Assembly: GCA_958295825.1 (NCBI GenBank)
Contig: OY282375.1
Location: 124,001 to 188,000, forward strand
Direction of reading: 5' to 3'
Source: an uncultured Candidatus Entotheonella sp.
GTDB taxonomy: Bacteria > Tectomicrobia > Entotheonellia > Entotheonellales > Entotheonellaceae
Length of the DNA: 64,000 nucleotides
The notes beneath the pieces were generated by a model that had not been told where the DNA came from, did not search any database, and worked only from the letters and a program-made list of their open reading frames with translations. Shown in pieces: positions 44,649 through 54,408 of this stretch (its first letter is position 1; each line of letters begins with the position of its first letter). A program made the position numbers and the translations under genes.

Positions 44649-45464
44649 TCAATCCGCCAGCAACTCGCCGTGGCGGGCGATGAGTGCCTCGGCGCGGGCC
44701 ACGTCCTCGGGGCTGTCCACACCGGACATGGCGGCGCGGCCTTGGTAATCAACCTCCACGACGCGGATGTCGTAGCCGTGCTCCAGAACCCGAAGCTGTT
44801 CCAATCCCTCAAGCCGCTCGTAGTGCCCTGCTGGCAGCGTCACGTAGGTTTCCAGCATCTGGCGGGTGTAGCCGTAGAGCCCGATGTGCCGGAGCACAGG
44901 GGATACGTTGCCTTGACGCCGCAGCGCGTCTTCGTTCCGCATGGCCGGAATGACCTGCTTGGAAAACCACCGCGCGTTGCCATGCGGGTCCACAATCACG
45001 CAGGTGCCACTGAACGGCGTTTCCCGCTTCTGGGCCCGCAGCCGGTCCAGTTCCGGCCAGCTCAACCGCACCGCGGGCGTAACCACCTCGATTGACGGGT
45101 CGGTCTCGAAAGCCCGCAGCATGGCGGCAATGAAATCGGGCGGCGTCAGCGGCGCGTCGCCCTGCAGATTGATCACCACGTCGTACGCCTGCGGCAGTTC
45201 CCGGAGCGCCGCCAGCGCCCGGTCCGTGCCGCTGGGGCAGGATGCCGGCGTCATCACCCACGGCGCCCCGATCTCCTCGCAATGGGCGCCGATGCGGGCG
45301 TCGTCCGTCGCCACCACGATATCGAGAGCGCCGTGGTCCCGCGCCGCGGCGTGGGCGATAGCGTACACCCGAGACAGCATCGTTCGTCCGGCGATGCGCG
45401 TCAGCGGCTTGCCCGGCAGGCGCGTCGATCCGTAGCGGGCGGGAATGATCAGAATGGCTCGCAT
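44649..45464 (-). CDS. kdsB: 3-deoxy-manno-octulosonate cytidylyltransferase
   Basis: This 271-residue enzyme activates KDO to CMP-KDO for lipid A-core assembly. Signature segments are ILIIPARYGSTRLPGKPL with the nucleotide-binding loop, VVATDDARI, PSGTDRA, VINLQGDAPL and HIGLYGYTR. Its presence shows the organism makes LPS. It is slightly longer than the E. coli enzyme. A phosphatase-like gene follows immediately on the same strand, and glnS diverges upstream. Confidence 0.95.
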   Translation of the reverse strand: MRAILIIPARYGSTRLPGKPLTRIAGRTMLSRVYAIAHAAARDHGALDIVVATDDARIGAHCEEIGAPWVMTPASCPSGTDRALAALRELPQAYDVVINLQGDAPLTPPDFIAAMLRAFETDPSIEVVTPAVRLSWPELDRLRAQKRETPFSGTCVIVDPHGNARWFSKQVIPAMRNEDALRRQGNVSPVLRHIGLYGYTRQMLETYVTLPAGHYERLEGLEQLRVLEHGYDIRVVEVDYQGRAAMSGVDSPEDVARAEALIARHGELLAD

Positions 45465-45574
45465 ACGCGGCGTCCTTTGGGATGTGAGAAGTGGGCGCGG
45501 CCCGTTGTCTGGCGGAGCAGATATGCTACCATAACGGCCTTATTCGCAGCGTGTCCCGGATCAAGAGGTAAACC

Positions 45575-47287
45575 ATGACAGAGGCTACGGACAAGGTGAA
45601 CGAAACTGCCGCCAACGCGGCACCGGCGCATTTCATCCGCGAGATTATCGCCGCAGACCAGCGGTCCGGTAAGCACAACGGACGCGTCGTCACGCGCTTC
45701 CCGCCGGAGCCGAACGGCTATCTGCACATCGGGCACGCCAAGTCCATCTGCCTCAATTTCGGTCTCGCGGCGGAAAACGACGGCTTCTGCCATTTGCGCT
45801 TTGACGACACCAATCCCGGCAAGGAAGACGTCGAGTACGTCGAGGCCATCAAGGCCGACGTGCGCTGGCTGGGGTTCGACTGGGGCGACCGGCTGTTTTA
45901 CGCATCCGATTATTTCGCAAGGCTTTACGACTATGCCGTGGAACTTGTCAAGGGCGGCAAGGCGTACGTGTGCGATCTCAGCGCCGACGAGGTGCGCGCC
46001 TACCGCGGCACCCTGACGGAGCCCGGCAGGGAAAGCCCGTACCGGTCGCGTCCGGTGGAGGAAAACCTGGCTCTGTTCACGCGTATGAAGGCGGGCGAGT
46101 TTCCCGAGGGCTCGCGGGTGCTGCGCGCCAAAATCGACATGGCTTCCGGCAACGTCAACATGCGCGACCCGACGCTCTATCGCATCCGGCGGGTGCCGCA
46201 CCACCGCACCGGCGACGCCTGGTGCATCTACCCCATGTACGACTTCACCCACGGCTTGTCCGACGCCTTGGAGGGCATCACGCACTCCATCTGTACCCTG
46301 GAGTTCGAGGACCATCGGCCGCTCTACGACTGGTTCCTGGACGTCCTGCAGACGCCCTGCCATCCGCAGCAGATCGAGTTCGCGCGCCTCAATCTCAGCC
46401 ACACGGTGATGAGCAAGCGCAAGCTTCTGAGTTTGGTGGAGCGTGGCCTGGTGAATGGCTGGGACGACCCGCGCATGCCGACGCTGTCCGGCCTGCGGCG
46501 CCGCGGCTACACGCCCGAGGCCATCCGCGCCTTCTGCGAGCGCATCGGCGTGGCCAAGCGCGACAGCACGGTGGACATCGCCCTGCTGGAATACTGCATC
46601 CGCGAGGACCTGAACCGCCGGGCGCCGCGCGTCATGGCGGTGCTGCGGCCGCTGCGCTTGGTCATCGATAACTATCCCGAGGGCGAAACGGAAGCGATGG
46701 AGGCGGTCAACAATCCCGAGGATGCCGCGATGGGCACGCGCAAGGTGCCCTTTTCAAAGGTGCTGTACATTGAGCGGGAGGACTTCCACGAGGCGCCGCC
46801 CAAGAAGTTTTTCCGCCTTGCACCCGGACGCGAGGTGCGGCTGCGGTACGCCTACTACGTGACCTGCGTGGGCGTGGTGAAGGACGAGCGAACCGGCGAG
46901 GTGGTGGAGGTCCACTGCACCTACGATCCGGCCACCCGCGGCGGCGGCTCGCCGGACGGCCGCCGGGTCAAGGCCACGTTGCACTGGGTGTCAGCGGCGC
47001 ACGCGATTCCCGCCGCGGTGCGGCTGTACGACCATCTCTTCGCCCAGGCTGACCCGGACGACGTGCCGGAAGGCCAGGATTTCACCGCCGCGTTGAATCC
47101 CCATTCCCTGGAAACGTTGACGTCGTGCCAAGTCGAGCCCAGCCTGGCCGGGGCAAAGGCTGGCAGCCGCTACCAGTTCGAGCGCCAGGGCTATTTCTGT
47201 GCCGACGCCGACACAACCCCGGACCGCCTGGTCTTCAACCGCACCGTGCCGCTGCGCGATACTTGGGCGAAGATCGCCAAACAGTAA
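45575..47287 (+). CDS. glnS: Glutaminyl-tRNA synthetase
   Basis: This 570-residue class I synthetase has the HIGH-type motif [15 protein letters not shown], the [11 protein letters not shown] variant of KMSKS, and the C-terminal anticodon-binding beta barrels typical of GlnRS. It charges tRNA-Gln directly, so the transamidation pathway is not needed here, consistent with no gatB nearby. The start is ATG with AGAGGTAAACC upstream. gltX follows 21 bases later. GlnS and GltX side by side suggest a shared origin of the pair in an operon. Confidence 0.97.
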   Translation: MTEATDKVNETAANAAPAHFIREIIAADQRSGKHNGRVVTRFPPEPNGYLHIGHAKSICLNFGLAAENDGFCHLRFDDTNPGKEDVEYVEAIKADVRWLGFDWGDRLFYASDYFARLYDYAVELVKGGKAYVCDLSADEVRAYRGTLTEPGRESPYRSRPVEENLALFTRMKAGEFPEGSRVLRAKIDMASGNVNMRDPTLYRIRRVPHHRTGDAWCIYPMYDFTHGLSDALEGITHSICTLEFEDHRPLYDWFLDVLQTPCHPQQIEFARLNLSHTVMSKRKLLSLVERGLVNGWDDPRMPTLSGLRRRGYTPEAIRAFCERIGVAKRDSTVDIALLEYCIREDLNRRAPRVMAVLRPLRLVIDNYPEGETEAMEAVNNPEDAAMGTRKVPFSKVLYIEREDFHEAPPKKFFRLAPGREVRLRYAYYVTCVGVVKDERTGEVVEVHCTYDPATRGGGSPDGRRVKATLHWVSAAHAIPAAVRLYDHLFAQADPDDVPEGQDFTAALNPHSLETLTSCQVEPSLAGAKAGSRYQFERQGYFCADADTTPDRLVFNRTVPLRDTWAKIAKQ

Positions 47288-47308
47288 TTCGTAATTGAGG
47301 AGCCGTTC

Positions 47309-48778
47309 ATGACGCAGTCACAGGTGCGTGTCCGCATCGCGCCGAGCCCGACCGGCGCGCCGCACGTGGGCACCGCCTACATCGGGTTGTTCAATTACGT
47401 GTTTGCACGCGTGCACGACGGTCGGTGTGTCATCCGCATCGAGGATACCGATCAGGCACGCTCGGAACGGCGCTACGAAGAAGACATCCTGCGCTCCCTG
47501 CGCTGGGTCGGCTTGGCGTGGGACGAAGGACCGGACGTCGGCGGCGCGTACGGCCCGTACCGGCAGTCGGAACGCCTGTCCATATACCGCAAACACGTAC
47601 AGCAACTGCTCGACAGCGGCGCGGCGTACCGCTGCTGGTGCACGCCGGAACGCCTGGAAGCGGTGCGTCAGCAGCAGCGGCAGGATAAGGCGCCGCTGCG
47701 CTACGATGGGCATTGCCGGCGGCTCGCCGAGGCTGAGGCGAAGGCCCACGGCGACCAGCCGTCGGTGGTGCGCCTCAAGGTGCCGGAGGACGGCGGCACC
47801 GTGGTACACGATGCTTTTCGCGACCCCATTACCATCGAGCACGGGCAGGTCGACGATCAGGTGCTGCTCAAATCCGACGGCTATCCCACCTATCACTTGG
47901 CTAACGTGGTAGACGACCACGTGATGGAGATGTCGCACGTTATCCGCGCCGAGGAGTGGATTTCCTCGACTCCCAAGCACCTCATGTTGTACCACGCCTT
48001 CGGCTGGGCGCCGCCGGTGTTCATGCACATGCCGCTGCTGCGTAACGCCGACCGCAGCAAGATCAGCAAGCGCAAGAATCCGGTGTCGCTGCGATACTAC
48101 GAACGCCAGGGATACCTGCCCGAGGCGTTGCTCAACTTCCTGGCGCTGATGGGGTGGTCGATGCCCGACGAGCGCGAGGTCTTCACGCTGGACGAGATGA
48201 TCGAGTCGTTTTCGTTCGACCGCATCAGCCTGGGAGGGCCCGTTTTCGATCTGCAAAAACTGGAATGGCTGAACGGCATGTACATCCGCCAACTCTCGCC
48301 CGCGGCTCTGTCGGAGCGGCTTCTGGAAAGCACGCGGGTGAAGTCCCGACTCCTCAACGACAGCGCCTACGTGGACGCCATCACGCCGCTGTTGCAGGAA
48401 CGCTTGCGCACGCTGGGGGATTTTCAGGACATGGCGGCGTTTTTCTACGACACGCCACTGGCCTACGACAAGGCAATGCTGCTGCCCAAGGGCAGGAACC
48501 CGCGCGAGGCTGTCAAGGTGCTGACGGAGGTGGCCGAGGTGCTGGCGCGGCACGCCGGCCCCTGGCACGACGCGGAATTGGAGGCCAGCGTGCGCACGTA
48601 TGTCGAGGGCGCCAAATGGCCGGGCCGCGACTTGTTCATGGCCCTCCGCATAGCGATGACCGGTCGCACCGCCTCGCCGCCTCTGTTCGCCACCATGCAG
48701 GTGCTGGGCAGGGACCTCTGCCTGTCACGGTTGGAAGATGCCGTGGCGCTGCTGCAAAAACCAGTGAAGAGTGGATAG
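47309..48778 (+). CDS. gltX: Glutamyl-tRNA synthetase
   Basis: This 489-residue class I synthetase has the HIGH-type motif RIAPSPTGAPHVGTAYIG, the EEDI and LRW segments of discriminating enzymes, the SKISKRKNPVSL version of KMSKS, and a C-terminal helical anticodon-binding domain. It charges tRNA-Glu. It follows glnS in the same operon. Length is normal. Confidence 0.97.
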   Translation: MTQSQVRVRIAPSPTGAPHVGTAYIGLFNYVFARVHDGRCVIRIEDTDQARSERRYEEDILRSLRWVGLAWDEGPDVGGAYGPYRQSERLSIYRKHVQQLLDSGAAYRCWCTPERLEAVRQQQRQDKAPLRYDGHCRRLAEAEAKAHGDQPSVVRLKVPEDGGTVVHDAFRDPITIEHGQVDDQVLLKSDGYPTYHLANVVDDHVMEMSHVIRAEEWISSTPKHLMLYHAFGWAPPVFMHMPLLRNADRSKISKRKNPVSLRYYERQGYLPEALLNFLALMGWSMPDEREVFTLDEMIESFSFDRISLGGPVFDLQKLEWLNGMYIRQLSPAALSERLLESTRVKSRLLNDSAYVDAITPLLQERLRTLGDFQDMAAFFYDTPLAYDKAMLLPKGRNPREAVKVLTEVAEVLARHAGPWHDAELEASVRTYVEGAKWPGRDLFMALRIAMTGRTASPPLFATMQVLGRDLCLSRLEDAVALLQKPVKSG

Positions 48779-48857
48779 TGGAGAGTAAAACCCTTGCCTT
48801 TCGCTTTTCACTTTCCGCTGCTCACTATCCACTAACCACTGTCTTTTAAGCGCAGGC

Positions 48858-49772
48858 ATGAGCACCACCTTCGGCATCACCTTTCTTGGCACTTCCGCCG
48901 CTGTTCCCACCGTGAAGCGCAACGTCTCCGCCACCTTGGTGACGTACCGGGATTTGAAGTGGCTGATCGACTGCGGCGAGGGTACGCAGCGGCAGATTAC
49001 GCGGGCGGGCAACGGCTTCAAGAACCTCACACACGTCTTTCTGAGCCACGAGCACCTGGACCACATCCTCGGCATGGGCGGGCTGCTGGCCACCTTCAAC
49101 ATGCTGCAGCCGGTCAAGCGGTTGGCGGTATACGGCAGTCCCACGGCCATCGACCGGGTGCGCCAGATGGCCGGCTTCATTGGCCGCTCGCTGCAGTACG
49201 ATCTGCAATGGCACGAGATCAGCGAGGGGCTGATCTACACGCATCGCCAGCTCGACTGCTACGCCTTCGCAACGAAACATCGGGTCAAGCGGTCATACGG
49301 TTTCTTGTTCCAGGAGAAGCCCCGGCGCCGCTTTCAGCCTGAAGCGGCCGAGCGTCTTGGCATACCCCCTGGGCCGGAGCGGCGCCGCCTGCTCGCCGGC
49401 GAGAGCCTGCGCGGCGCTAACGGACAGATCGTAAGGCCCGACGACGTGCTGGGGCCGCAGGAGCCAGGCAAGAAACTCGTATACGTCAGCGATTCGATGT
49501 ATTTCGATGGGCTGAAAGAGGTAGCGGCCGGTGCCCACTGCCTGATCAGCGAGGCCACCTTTTTGCAGGCGGATGTGGAGTTGGCCGCCGAGGTCGGGCA
49601 CATGACCGCCGCACAGGCCGCCAGCGTGGCGCGTGACGCCGGCGTGGAGGCGCTGTACCTGAACCACCTGTCGCAGCGGTACGCGCAGGCCGAGCACCTG
49701 TTCCTTGAGGAAGCACGGCGGATTTTTCCGAACACGCATCTCGCCAATGATCTGGAGAGCATCACGGTGTAG
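48858..49772 (+). CDS. rnz: Ribonuclease Z / metallo-beta-lactamase-fold nuclease
   Basis: This 304-residue protein has the HxHxDH zinc motif (His64, His66, Asp68, His69 in FLSHEHLDHILG), an N-terminal LGTSAAVPTVKRN strand, and the extra exosite arm region (PRRRFQPEAAERLGIPPGPE) seen in RNase Z. A later Asp and His (YVSDSMY; VGHMTAAQAA) complete the two-metal site. It removes 3' trailers from tRNA precursors, fitting with rph and CCA-less tRNA-Pro in this window. It ends just before a REP-like palindrome. Confidence 0.93.
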   Translation: MSTTFGITFLGTSAAVPTVKRNVSATLVTYRDLKWLIDCGEGTQRQITRAGNGFKNLTHVFLSHEHLDHILGMGGLLATFNMLQPVKRLAVYGSPTAIDRVRQMAGFIGRSLQYDLQWHEISEGLIYTHRQLDCYAFATKHRVKRSYGFLFQEKPRRRFQPEAAERLGIPPGPERRRLLAGESLRGANGQIVRPDDVLGPQEPGKKLVYVSDSMYFDGLKEVAAGAHCLISEATFLQADVELAAEVGHMTAAQAASVARDAGVEALYLNHLSQRYAQAEHLFLEEARRIFPNTHLANDLESITV

Positions 49773-49776
49773 GTCA

Positions 49777-49810
49777 GTAGGTCGGATTAGCCGCCCGCGT
49801 AATCCGACTT
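49777..49810. repeat. REP-like palindrome, copy 4
   Basis: GTAGGTCGGATTA at the left pairs with TAATCCGAC at the right around a GC-rich loop. It lies five bases after the rnz stop and could act as a terminator or mRNA-stabilising hairpin. Confidence 0.8.
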
Positions 49811-49902
49811 TGGGAGAACGTCCAAGAGTCTGATCCTAAAGCCATAAGTAGTCCCGACATGTGTTATTCCGAATTGGTTGCAATACCACTTGGAGGCGAC
49901 CA

Positions 49903-50210
49903 CATGCCTTGGAACAGGACCACTCGACAAGGATTATAAACGTGACGGCAGACGCTACGAAAGCGACGTGACAGACGAGGAATGGGCGATCGTCTCGCGA
50001 GGTCTTCAATGCCATCCAGCATGGGGCTGGCCACGGGATGCCAGGGGTGGACGCTGCCGGGAGATTTTGCGCCCTATTCGACGGTCATCAATTAACTTTT
50101 ACAGGTGGCAAGTAGCGGTTCTCGACCGCAGCATGGATGCGCTTCGTGATCTTGCACGAGGCGATAGAACGGACTCTCCAATGCGTGACGTGGTCAAGCG
50201 CTATATCGGG
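49903..50210 (+). pseudogene. IS5-family transposase N-terminal remnant
   Basis: The plus strand begins with MPWNRTTRQG, and in the same frame gives YKRDGRRYESDVTDEEWAIV, the typical start of IS5-type transposases (MPWKETTR..YxRxxxRYxSDxTDxEWA). Downstream, REIL, FYRW and DALRDLA with TDSP fragments are in several frames, and the middle is deleted. No catalytic core survives. It fills much of the gap between rnz and the oxygenase-like gene. I see nothing convincing between 50210 and 50470. Confidence 0.72.
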
Positions 50211-50481
50211 AGACGCCGCCAGCGGGTCCAATGGAGGATTCGGACAGGAGGCCCAAGCTCTGTGGATAAGGGGGGCGACCTCTCGCATCGTCGCAGCAGT
50301 TTGTTGGCCCGCCGCGGCAGGCCATCCAACGTTCCAGGGCTCCTTGCGCGGCGCGTCCTGTCCGCCGCTCCAGCGTTGCCCTCATGGGGGCAATCCTTTA
50401 GTATATGTCGGCCGCCAACCGGGATTTCCTACTCCTCCGGCGGTGTTTCCCCACAAAACGGCATGTACGACGGGAGCAGGG

Positions 50482-51324
50482 ATGGTATCGGCAGCTGTAC
50501 GTCAGGAAACCCAATCGGCGCGCGACTTTCTCAGGTCATTGCGCGATGAAATTCAGAGCCATCCCGGCGTTGGGCACTCGCTGCTTGGACGCATGCTGAC
50601 GGACCCGCGCACCCGCCACGACTTCAAAATCCTGGCCTCGCAACACTACCCCCTGGTCGCCAACTTCACCACCTACATGGAACTGCTGCTGCTGCGGGCG
50701 CCGAGCAGCGAGGCCAAGCGTTGGCTCGCCAAGGTGCTGGTGGACGAGTATGGGGAGCGCTCGCACGGCGACGACCACGCCGCCACCTACCGGGCCTTCA
50801 TGCACGCCGCCGACATTGCGCCGGGCAGCGAGGAGAGCTACCCGTTGCATCCCGAGGTGGTCGGCTTCATCCGTGAGCACTACCGCATCTGCACGCAGGA
50901 ACCTTTTCTGGTCGGCCTCGGCGCCGTCGGGCCGGGCCACGAATGGTCGATTCCCACCATGTTCGAGCACGTCATGACCGGCCTGCGCAAGGCCGGATTC
51001 GCTGCCGATGACGTCACGTACTGGTCGATGCACCTGGATCAGGACATGGATCACGGGGCGTGGCTGGAAGAGGCGCTGGTGGTGTTCTGCGATACGCCGG
51101 AAGCGTGCCGGCAGGTACGCCGCGGCGCCCTGCTGAGCCTCAAGGCGCGCGAGCAGTTCTGGTGGGGCGTGCTCGACAAGATCAGCAGCGAGCGCACCAA
51201 GACCATGCTGCCCAGCGTCGCTCCGGCCACCGCCGGCGCCGAGGATACCCAGCCGACGTACGCCGACCTGCGGCAGGGTCTGAACGTTCGCGTCGACCTT
51301 GGCGTTGTGAGCGATGCGCCATGA
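50482..51324 (+). CDS. TenA/heme-oxygenase-fold iron-containing redox enzyme
   Basis: This 280-residue protein matches the TenA/PqqC/CADD superfamily: HPLVANF..YMELLL, LVDEYGERSHGDDHAATYRAFM, FLVGLGAVGPGHEWSIPTMF and YWSMHLDQDMDHGAWLEEAL. Glu and His residues in these helices are the likely metal ligands of a heme-oxygenase-like diiron fold. The start at 50482 follows GGGAGCAGG; a longer frame upstream consists of non-family sequence. Its stop overlaps the hemH start, so the two are co-translated. A role in heme or porphyrin chemistry is suggested by this pairing only. Confidence 0.8.
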   Translation: MVSAAVRQETQSARDFLRSLRDEIQSHPGVGHSLLGRMLTDPRTRHDFKILASQHYPLVANFTTYMELLLLRAPSSEAKRWLAKVLVDEYGERSHGDDHAATYRAFMHAADIAPGSEESYPLHPEVVGFIREHYRICTQEPFLVGLGAVGPGHEWSIPTMFEHVMTGLRKAGFAADDVTYWSMHLDQDMDHGAWLEEALVVFCDTPEACRQVRRGALLSLKAREQFWWGVLDKISSERTKTMLPSVAPATAGAEDTQPTYADLRQGLNVRVDLGVVSDAP

Positions 51325-52280
51325 GCTGCCCGGCCCCTGCCCTCCTGATGGTGGCGTTCGGTGGCCCGACACCCGGCTGCTGTGAACGCTTCACGCCTTG
51401 CCCGGGCGAGGCGCACTGCTTTGTTTCCGGCATCCTCGGCCACAACCCGGCGCGCCACCAGCGCATCGCTGAAGTGGCTGCCCACTATGGGGAACTCGGT
51501 GGTTACTCCGAGTTCAACGCCTACACCCGCAAGCAGGCCGAGGCGCTGGCCGCGGAATTGGGGTCGCGCGGCCTCGACGTGCCGACCTGGTGTGGCTATC
51601 ACCACTGGCGGCCTTACGTGCGCGACGTCGTGGCCGAGATGAAAGCGGCGGGCGTGCGGGAGATGCTGGTGCTGATCATGGCGCCGCACCAGTCGTCGGT
51701 GAGTTGGGACCTCTATCTGCGGATCGTCGGGGAAGGCATTGAACAAGCGGGGGCGGGTGCCCCGAGGGTGATCGGAGTGGTGGAACCGTGGTGGAATGAA
51801 GCCGGGTTTACCGAGGCGATTGCCGACCGCATCAGCGAGGCGAGCCGCCGTGAGGGGATCGATCTGGACGCCCCGGACACGGCGCTTTTGCTCACCGCGC
51901 ACGCCGTGCCCGAATCGTTGTCGCGGACGGCCCCATACTGCCGGCAGATCGAAGAAACCGCGGCCTTGGTCGCCGCACAGCTTGGCGGCCCCGGTTACCG
52001 CGTTGCCTACCAATCCCAATCCGGCGATTCGACCGTGCCCTGGACGCAGCCGATGGTGGAGGACGTCATCGCCGCGTACGCCGAGGCCGGCAAATCCACC
52101 ATCGTCAGCCATGCCATCGGCTTTCTGTGCGACAACGTCGAGGTGCTGTACGACCTCGGCGTCGAGGGCCGGCGCTGCGCCGCCGAGCACGGCGTCCGCT
52201 TCGTGCGCGCCGAGTCGGTGCACAGCCACCCCGCCTTTATCCGCATGCTGGCTGACCGCGTTGCCGTCAAGCTCGCCTGA
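51321..52280 (+). CDS. hemH: Ferrochelatase family protein
   Basis: This 319-residue protein matches HemH: LLMVAFGGP at the start, GGYSEFNAYTRKQAEAL, the metal-site His in LLLTAHAVPES and Glu in FLCDNVEVLYDLG. It inserts ferrous iron into protoporphyrin or coproporphyrin; which one cannot be said. The N-terminal extension with several cysteines (CCERFTPCPGEAHC) is unusual and could bind metal. It overlaps the oxygenase-like gene by four bases. Confidence 0.88.
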   Translation: MSCPAPALLMVAFGGPTPGCCERFTPCPGEAHCFVSGILGHNPARHQRIAEVAAHYGELGGYSEFNAYTRKQAEALAAELGSRGLDVPTWCGYHHWRPYVRDVVAEMKAAGVREMLVLIMAPHQSSVSWDLYLRIVGEGIEQAGAGAPRVIGVVEPWWNEAGFTEAIADRISEASRREGIDLDAPDTALLLTAHAVPESLSRTAPYCRQIEETAALVAAQLGGPGYRVAYQSQSGDSTVPWTQPMVEDVIAAYAEAGKSTIVSHAIGFLCDNVEVLYDLGVEGRRCAAEHGVRFVRAESVHSHPAFIRMLADRVAVKLA

Positions 52281-52320
52281 ATCGATTTACTCCACAACCT
52301 GCCAGGAGCAATCGTCTCCT

Positions 52321-52929
52321 TTACTTCAAAACTCTCCAGTCACCCCCTGCTGTCCTGCAGGCGTAAACCGGCGCTATTCCGGCTTCAAGCACCTTGCATT
52401 CTGTCAGATCGGCTTCGTGCCTCAGGCTTGGTCTGCCGCGCGGAGGCACCGTAACGACATTCATTTCCCACACCGGCGTAACGGGCGCCACAGGGGCCGG
52501 AAGCTGATACGTCACGACGGTCCGCGGTTGCGCCGGCACCTCATAATAACGATGGCGCACACGGCGTTCGCGCCGCGGGTGCCGCGGGTGTACGTATACG
52601 GGAGGCCGGAATACCGGATAGTCGTCATACACGTGTCGTCGGTGCCTCAGATGGCGATGTCCCCGGCGATGATGCCGATAGGGGTCGGGATCTACCGCGT
52701 GGTATCCGGCTATCCCGCCGAGCAGCGACCCAACCCCGATGGCAACGCCTCGCTCGGCGCCCCTGCCAATCGTCGAACCGATCACCCCGCCGATCACACT
52801 CCCCACGATGGCGCCGACCACACGTTCGTCATCATCAGAGCCGGCCTGAGCGGACGGACTCACCGCCATGAACGCAACCGCAGCCAAAATTCCTGCGGCA
52901 AGGGGTCGAAAAGCTTTACCTCGGATCAT
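52321..52929 (-). CDS. Glycine-zipper outer-membrane-associated protein
   Basis: This 202-residue protein has a signal peptide (LAAGILAAVAFMAVSPSAQA), a glycine-zipper segment (VVGAIVGSVIGGVIGSTIGRG, then GVAIGVGSLLGGIAG) typical of SmpA/SlyB-like membrane-inserting regions, and a long His/Arg/Tyr-rich tail. The start at 52929 is set by GGAGG nine bases upstream. It is the last gene of the envelope cluster. I infer an envelope role; no enzymatic function is visible. Confidence 0.7.
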   Translation of the reverse strand: MIRGKAFRPLAAGILAAVAFMAVSPSAQAGSDDDERVVGAIVGSVIGGVIGSTIGRGAERGVAIGVGSLLGGIAGYHAVDPDPYRHHRRGHRHLRHRRHVYDDYPVFRPPVYVHPRHPRRERRVRHRYYEVPAQPRTVVTYQLPAPVAPVTPVWEMNVVTVPPRGRPSLRHEADLTECKVLEAGIAPVYACRTAGGDWRVLK

Positions 52930-52969
52930 GATCTCCAACCTCCTCTATGGGGTTGCGTATATCCTTGCG

Positions 52970-54328
52970 TCACTGCTGGTTCAACCGGTTCAAGTAATCC
53001 GGTATTCCATCGCCATCCTCGTCGGCGAAACTGCGCTGACGGGTCGGCGCCCGGCTCGCCTCTTCAGGCATTGCTTGACGGCGGCGGAGCACCATGCCGC
53101 GTGACAGATCCACGACCTCCGAAACCAACTCGGCAATACTGTATTTGGGCTTCACCGTTACAATACGCGCAATACCAACGGAGGTTTCGAGCTGGTCGAG
53201 CCGCTCACCGGTATCCGGATCCAACAGCCAGTCGCCCACCGCAAAGACCTCAAACACGCTGCCCGCCTCAACCGTGTTGCCGCCCCGGTTGACGACGAAC
53301 TGGCCTGGGGCGAGCACTTGCGTCACGCGCGGCGGGTAGATGTTCTCCGTCAATTCATCGACCATGCGAACCGCAACTTCTTCCAGAAGCGCCTCCGCCG
53401 CTACTTCGGGCCTCAGCCCCGGGGGCAGCCTTCTGTCGAGGGTAATCGCGGAGGACCATTTGACCTGCCGCGTTGCCGCAGCAAGCACGGTGAATCGCAC
53501 CTTGGTAGCCCCGTGGGATCGGTCGATTCGCTCACCGGTAGCCCGGATGACTCGGGTCGTGGTTTCAATCGCGATCCGGTCAATCATACCGTACACCAGG
53601 TAATCTGCTCCCATGACCCTGCCGAGCCGGGCCCGCTCGCCGACATCCACGTCCCCGGAAGCGAGGATTTGCTTCTCGGCCTCGTACACCTCCGGCCGTT
53701 TACGATCGAGTACGCCAAATCGCCGGCCCTGCGTCAGCAGTTCCTCCGCCTTCGCACGGAAACCGTGTTGGAGCTTCCTGACGAGCTTGAAGTCAACGTC
53801 AGTGCCGACGCGCACGGCACGGCCATCAACCTGCAACTGTCGTCCACCGCCGACGCCGTAGAGATGCACCGCTTCCATCGGAAAGTCGAGCACGGCCAGC
53901 CGCCGCCGCTGCATGGATGGCCCCGGCACTCGGTAAACCGAATACCGCACACGAACCGACGCCTGAATCTGCGAACCGGTGTGCCCTACAGAAAGGATGT
54001 CGTAGCCGTCGAATCCGCAGTTCGGGTTCTTGCCGCGAACCTTGATTTGCCGATTGACCTTCTCGATCATCGTCGTGCGGTCATCGTCTTCAATCAGCAC
54101 CGACCCGGTCTCCATCTGCGACTCGATGCGAACCCCGCAGATCTGGAATGTCGCCTCTTGCAACGCATTCAGAACTGCCTCCTGTTCGCTGATTCCCCAT
54201 CCGTCAACATCACGGGTGACGGCGCGAACCTGCGCATTTGCAACTGATATGAAGAAGGCAGCACATATCGTTGCCGTGACGACCCCTATGATCTGACTAG
54301 CCAAAATACATCTTCTTGTACGTTCCAT
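52970..54328 (-). CDS. CsgG-like outer-membrane secretion/assembly protein
   Basis: This 452-residue protein has a signal peptide (IIGVVTATICAAFFISVANA) and a CsgG-type core: RLAVLDFPMEAVHLYG, FRAKAEELLTQGRRFGVLDR, GADYLVYGMIDRIAIE and VKWSSAITLDRRLP. CsgG forms the curli export pore; relatives serve flagellar and envelope assembly. There is no lipobox Cys after the signal. An extra C-terminal domain with AGSVFEVFAVGDWLLDPDTG and VGIARIVTVKPKYSIAEL resembles the FlgT C-terminal beta domain. No curlin gene is present, so a curli role is unlikely. It follows the LPP20-like gene by 80 bases. Confidence 0.75.
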   Translation of the reverse strand: MERTRRCILASQIIGVVTATICAAFFISVANAQVRAVTRDVDGWGISEQEAVLNALQEATFQICGVRIESQMETGSVLIEDDDRTTMIEKVNRQIKVRGKNPNCGFDGYDILSVGHTGSQIQASVRVRYSVYRVPGPSMQRRRLAVLDFPMEAVHLYGVGGGRQLQVDGRAVRVGTDVDFKLVRKLQHGFRAKAEELLTQGRRFGVLDRKRPEVYEAEKQILASGDVDVGERARLGRVMGADYLVYGMIDRIAIETTTRVIRATGERIDRSHGATKVRFTVLAAATRQVKWSSAITLDRRLPPGLRPEVAAEALLEEVAVRMVDELTENIYPPRVTQVLAPGQFVVNRGGNTVEAGSVFEVFAVGDWLLDPDTGERLDQLETSVGIARIVTVKPKYSIAELVSEVVDLSRGMVLRRRQAMPEEASRAPTRQRSFADEDGDGIPDYLNRLNQQ

Positions 54329-54408
54329 GGCTTCCCTCCACCACTTTGGCGGCGATCTCGATATCTTCCTCCATCCGACACGACGCCATATCGGCAATGG
54401 GCGTCCTT

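Noticed and set aside
47318-48568. Long frame antisense to gltX
   Set aside because: Complementary shadow of gltX with low-complexity composition.
51796-53292. 498-codon plus-strand frame spanning the end of hemH and the glycine-zipper gene
   Set aside because: Overlaps two supported genes and is Pro/Arg/Ser-rich; no start signal.
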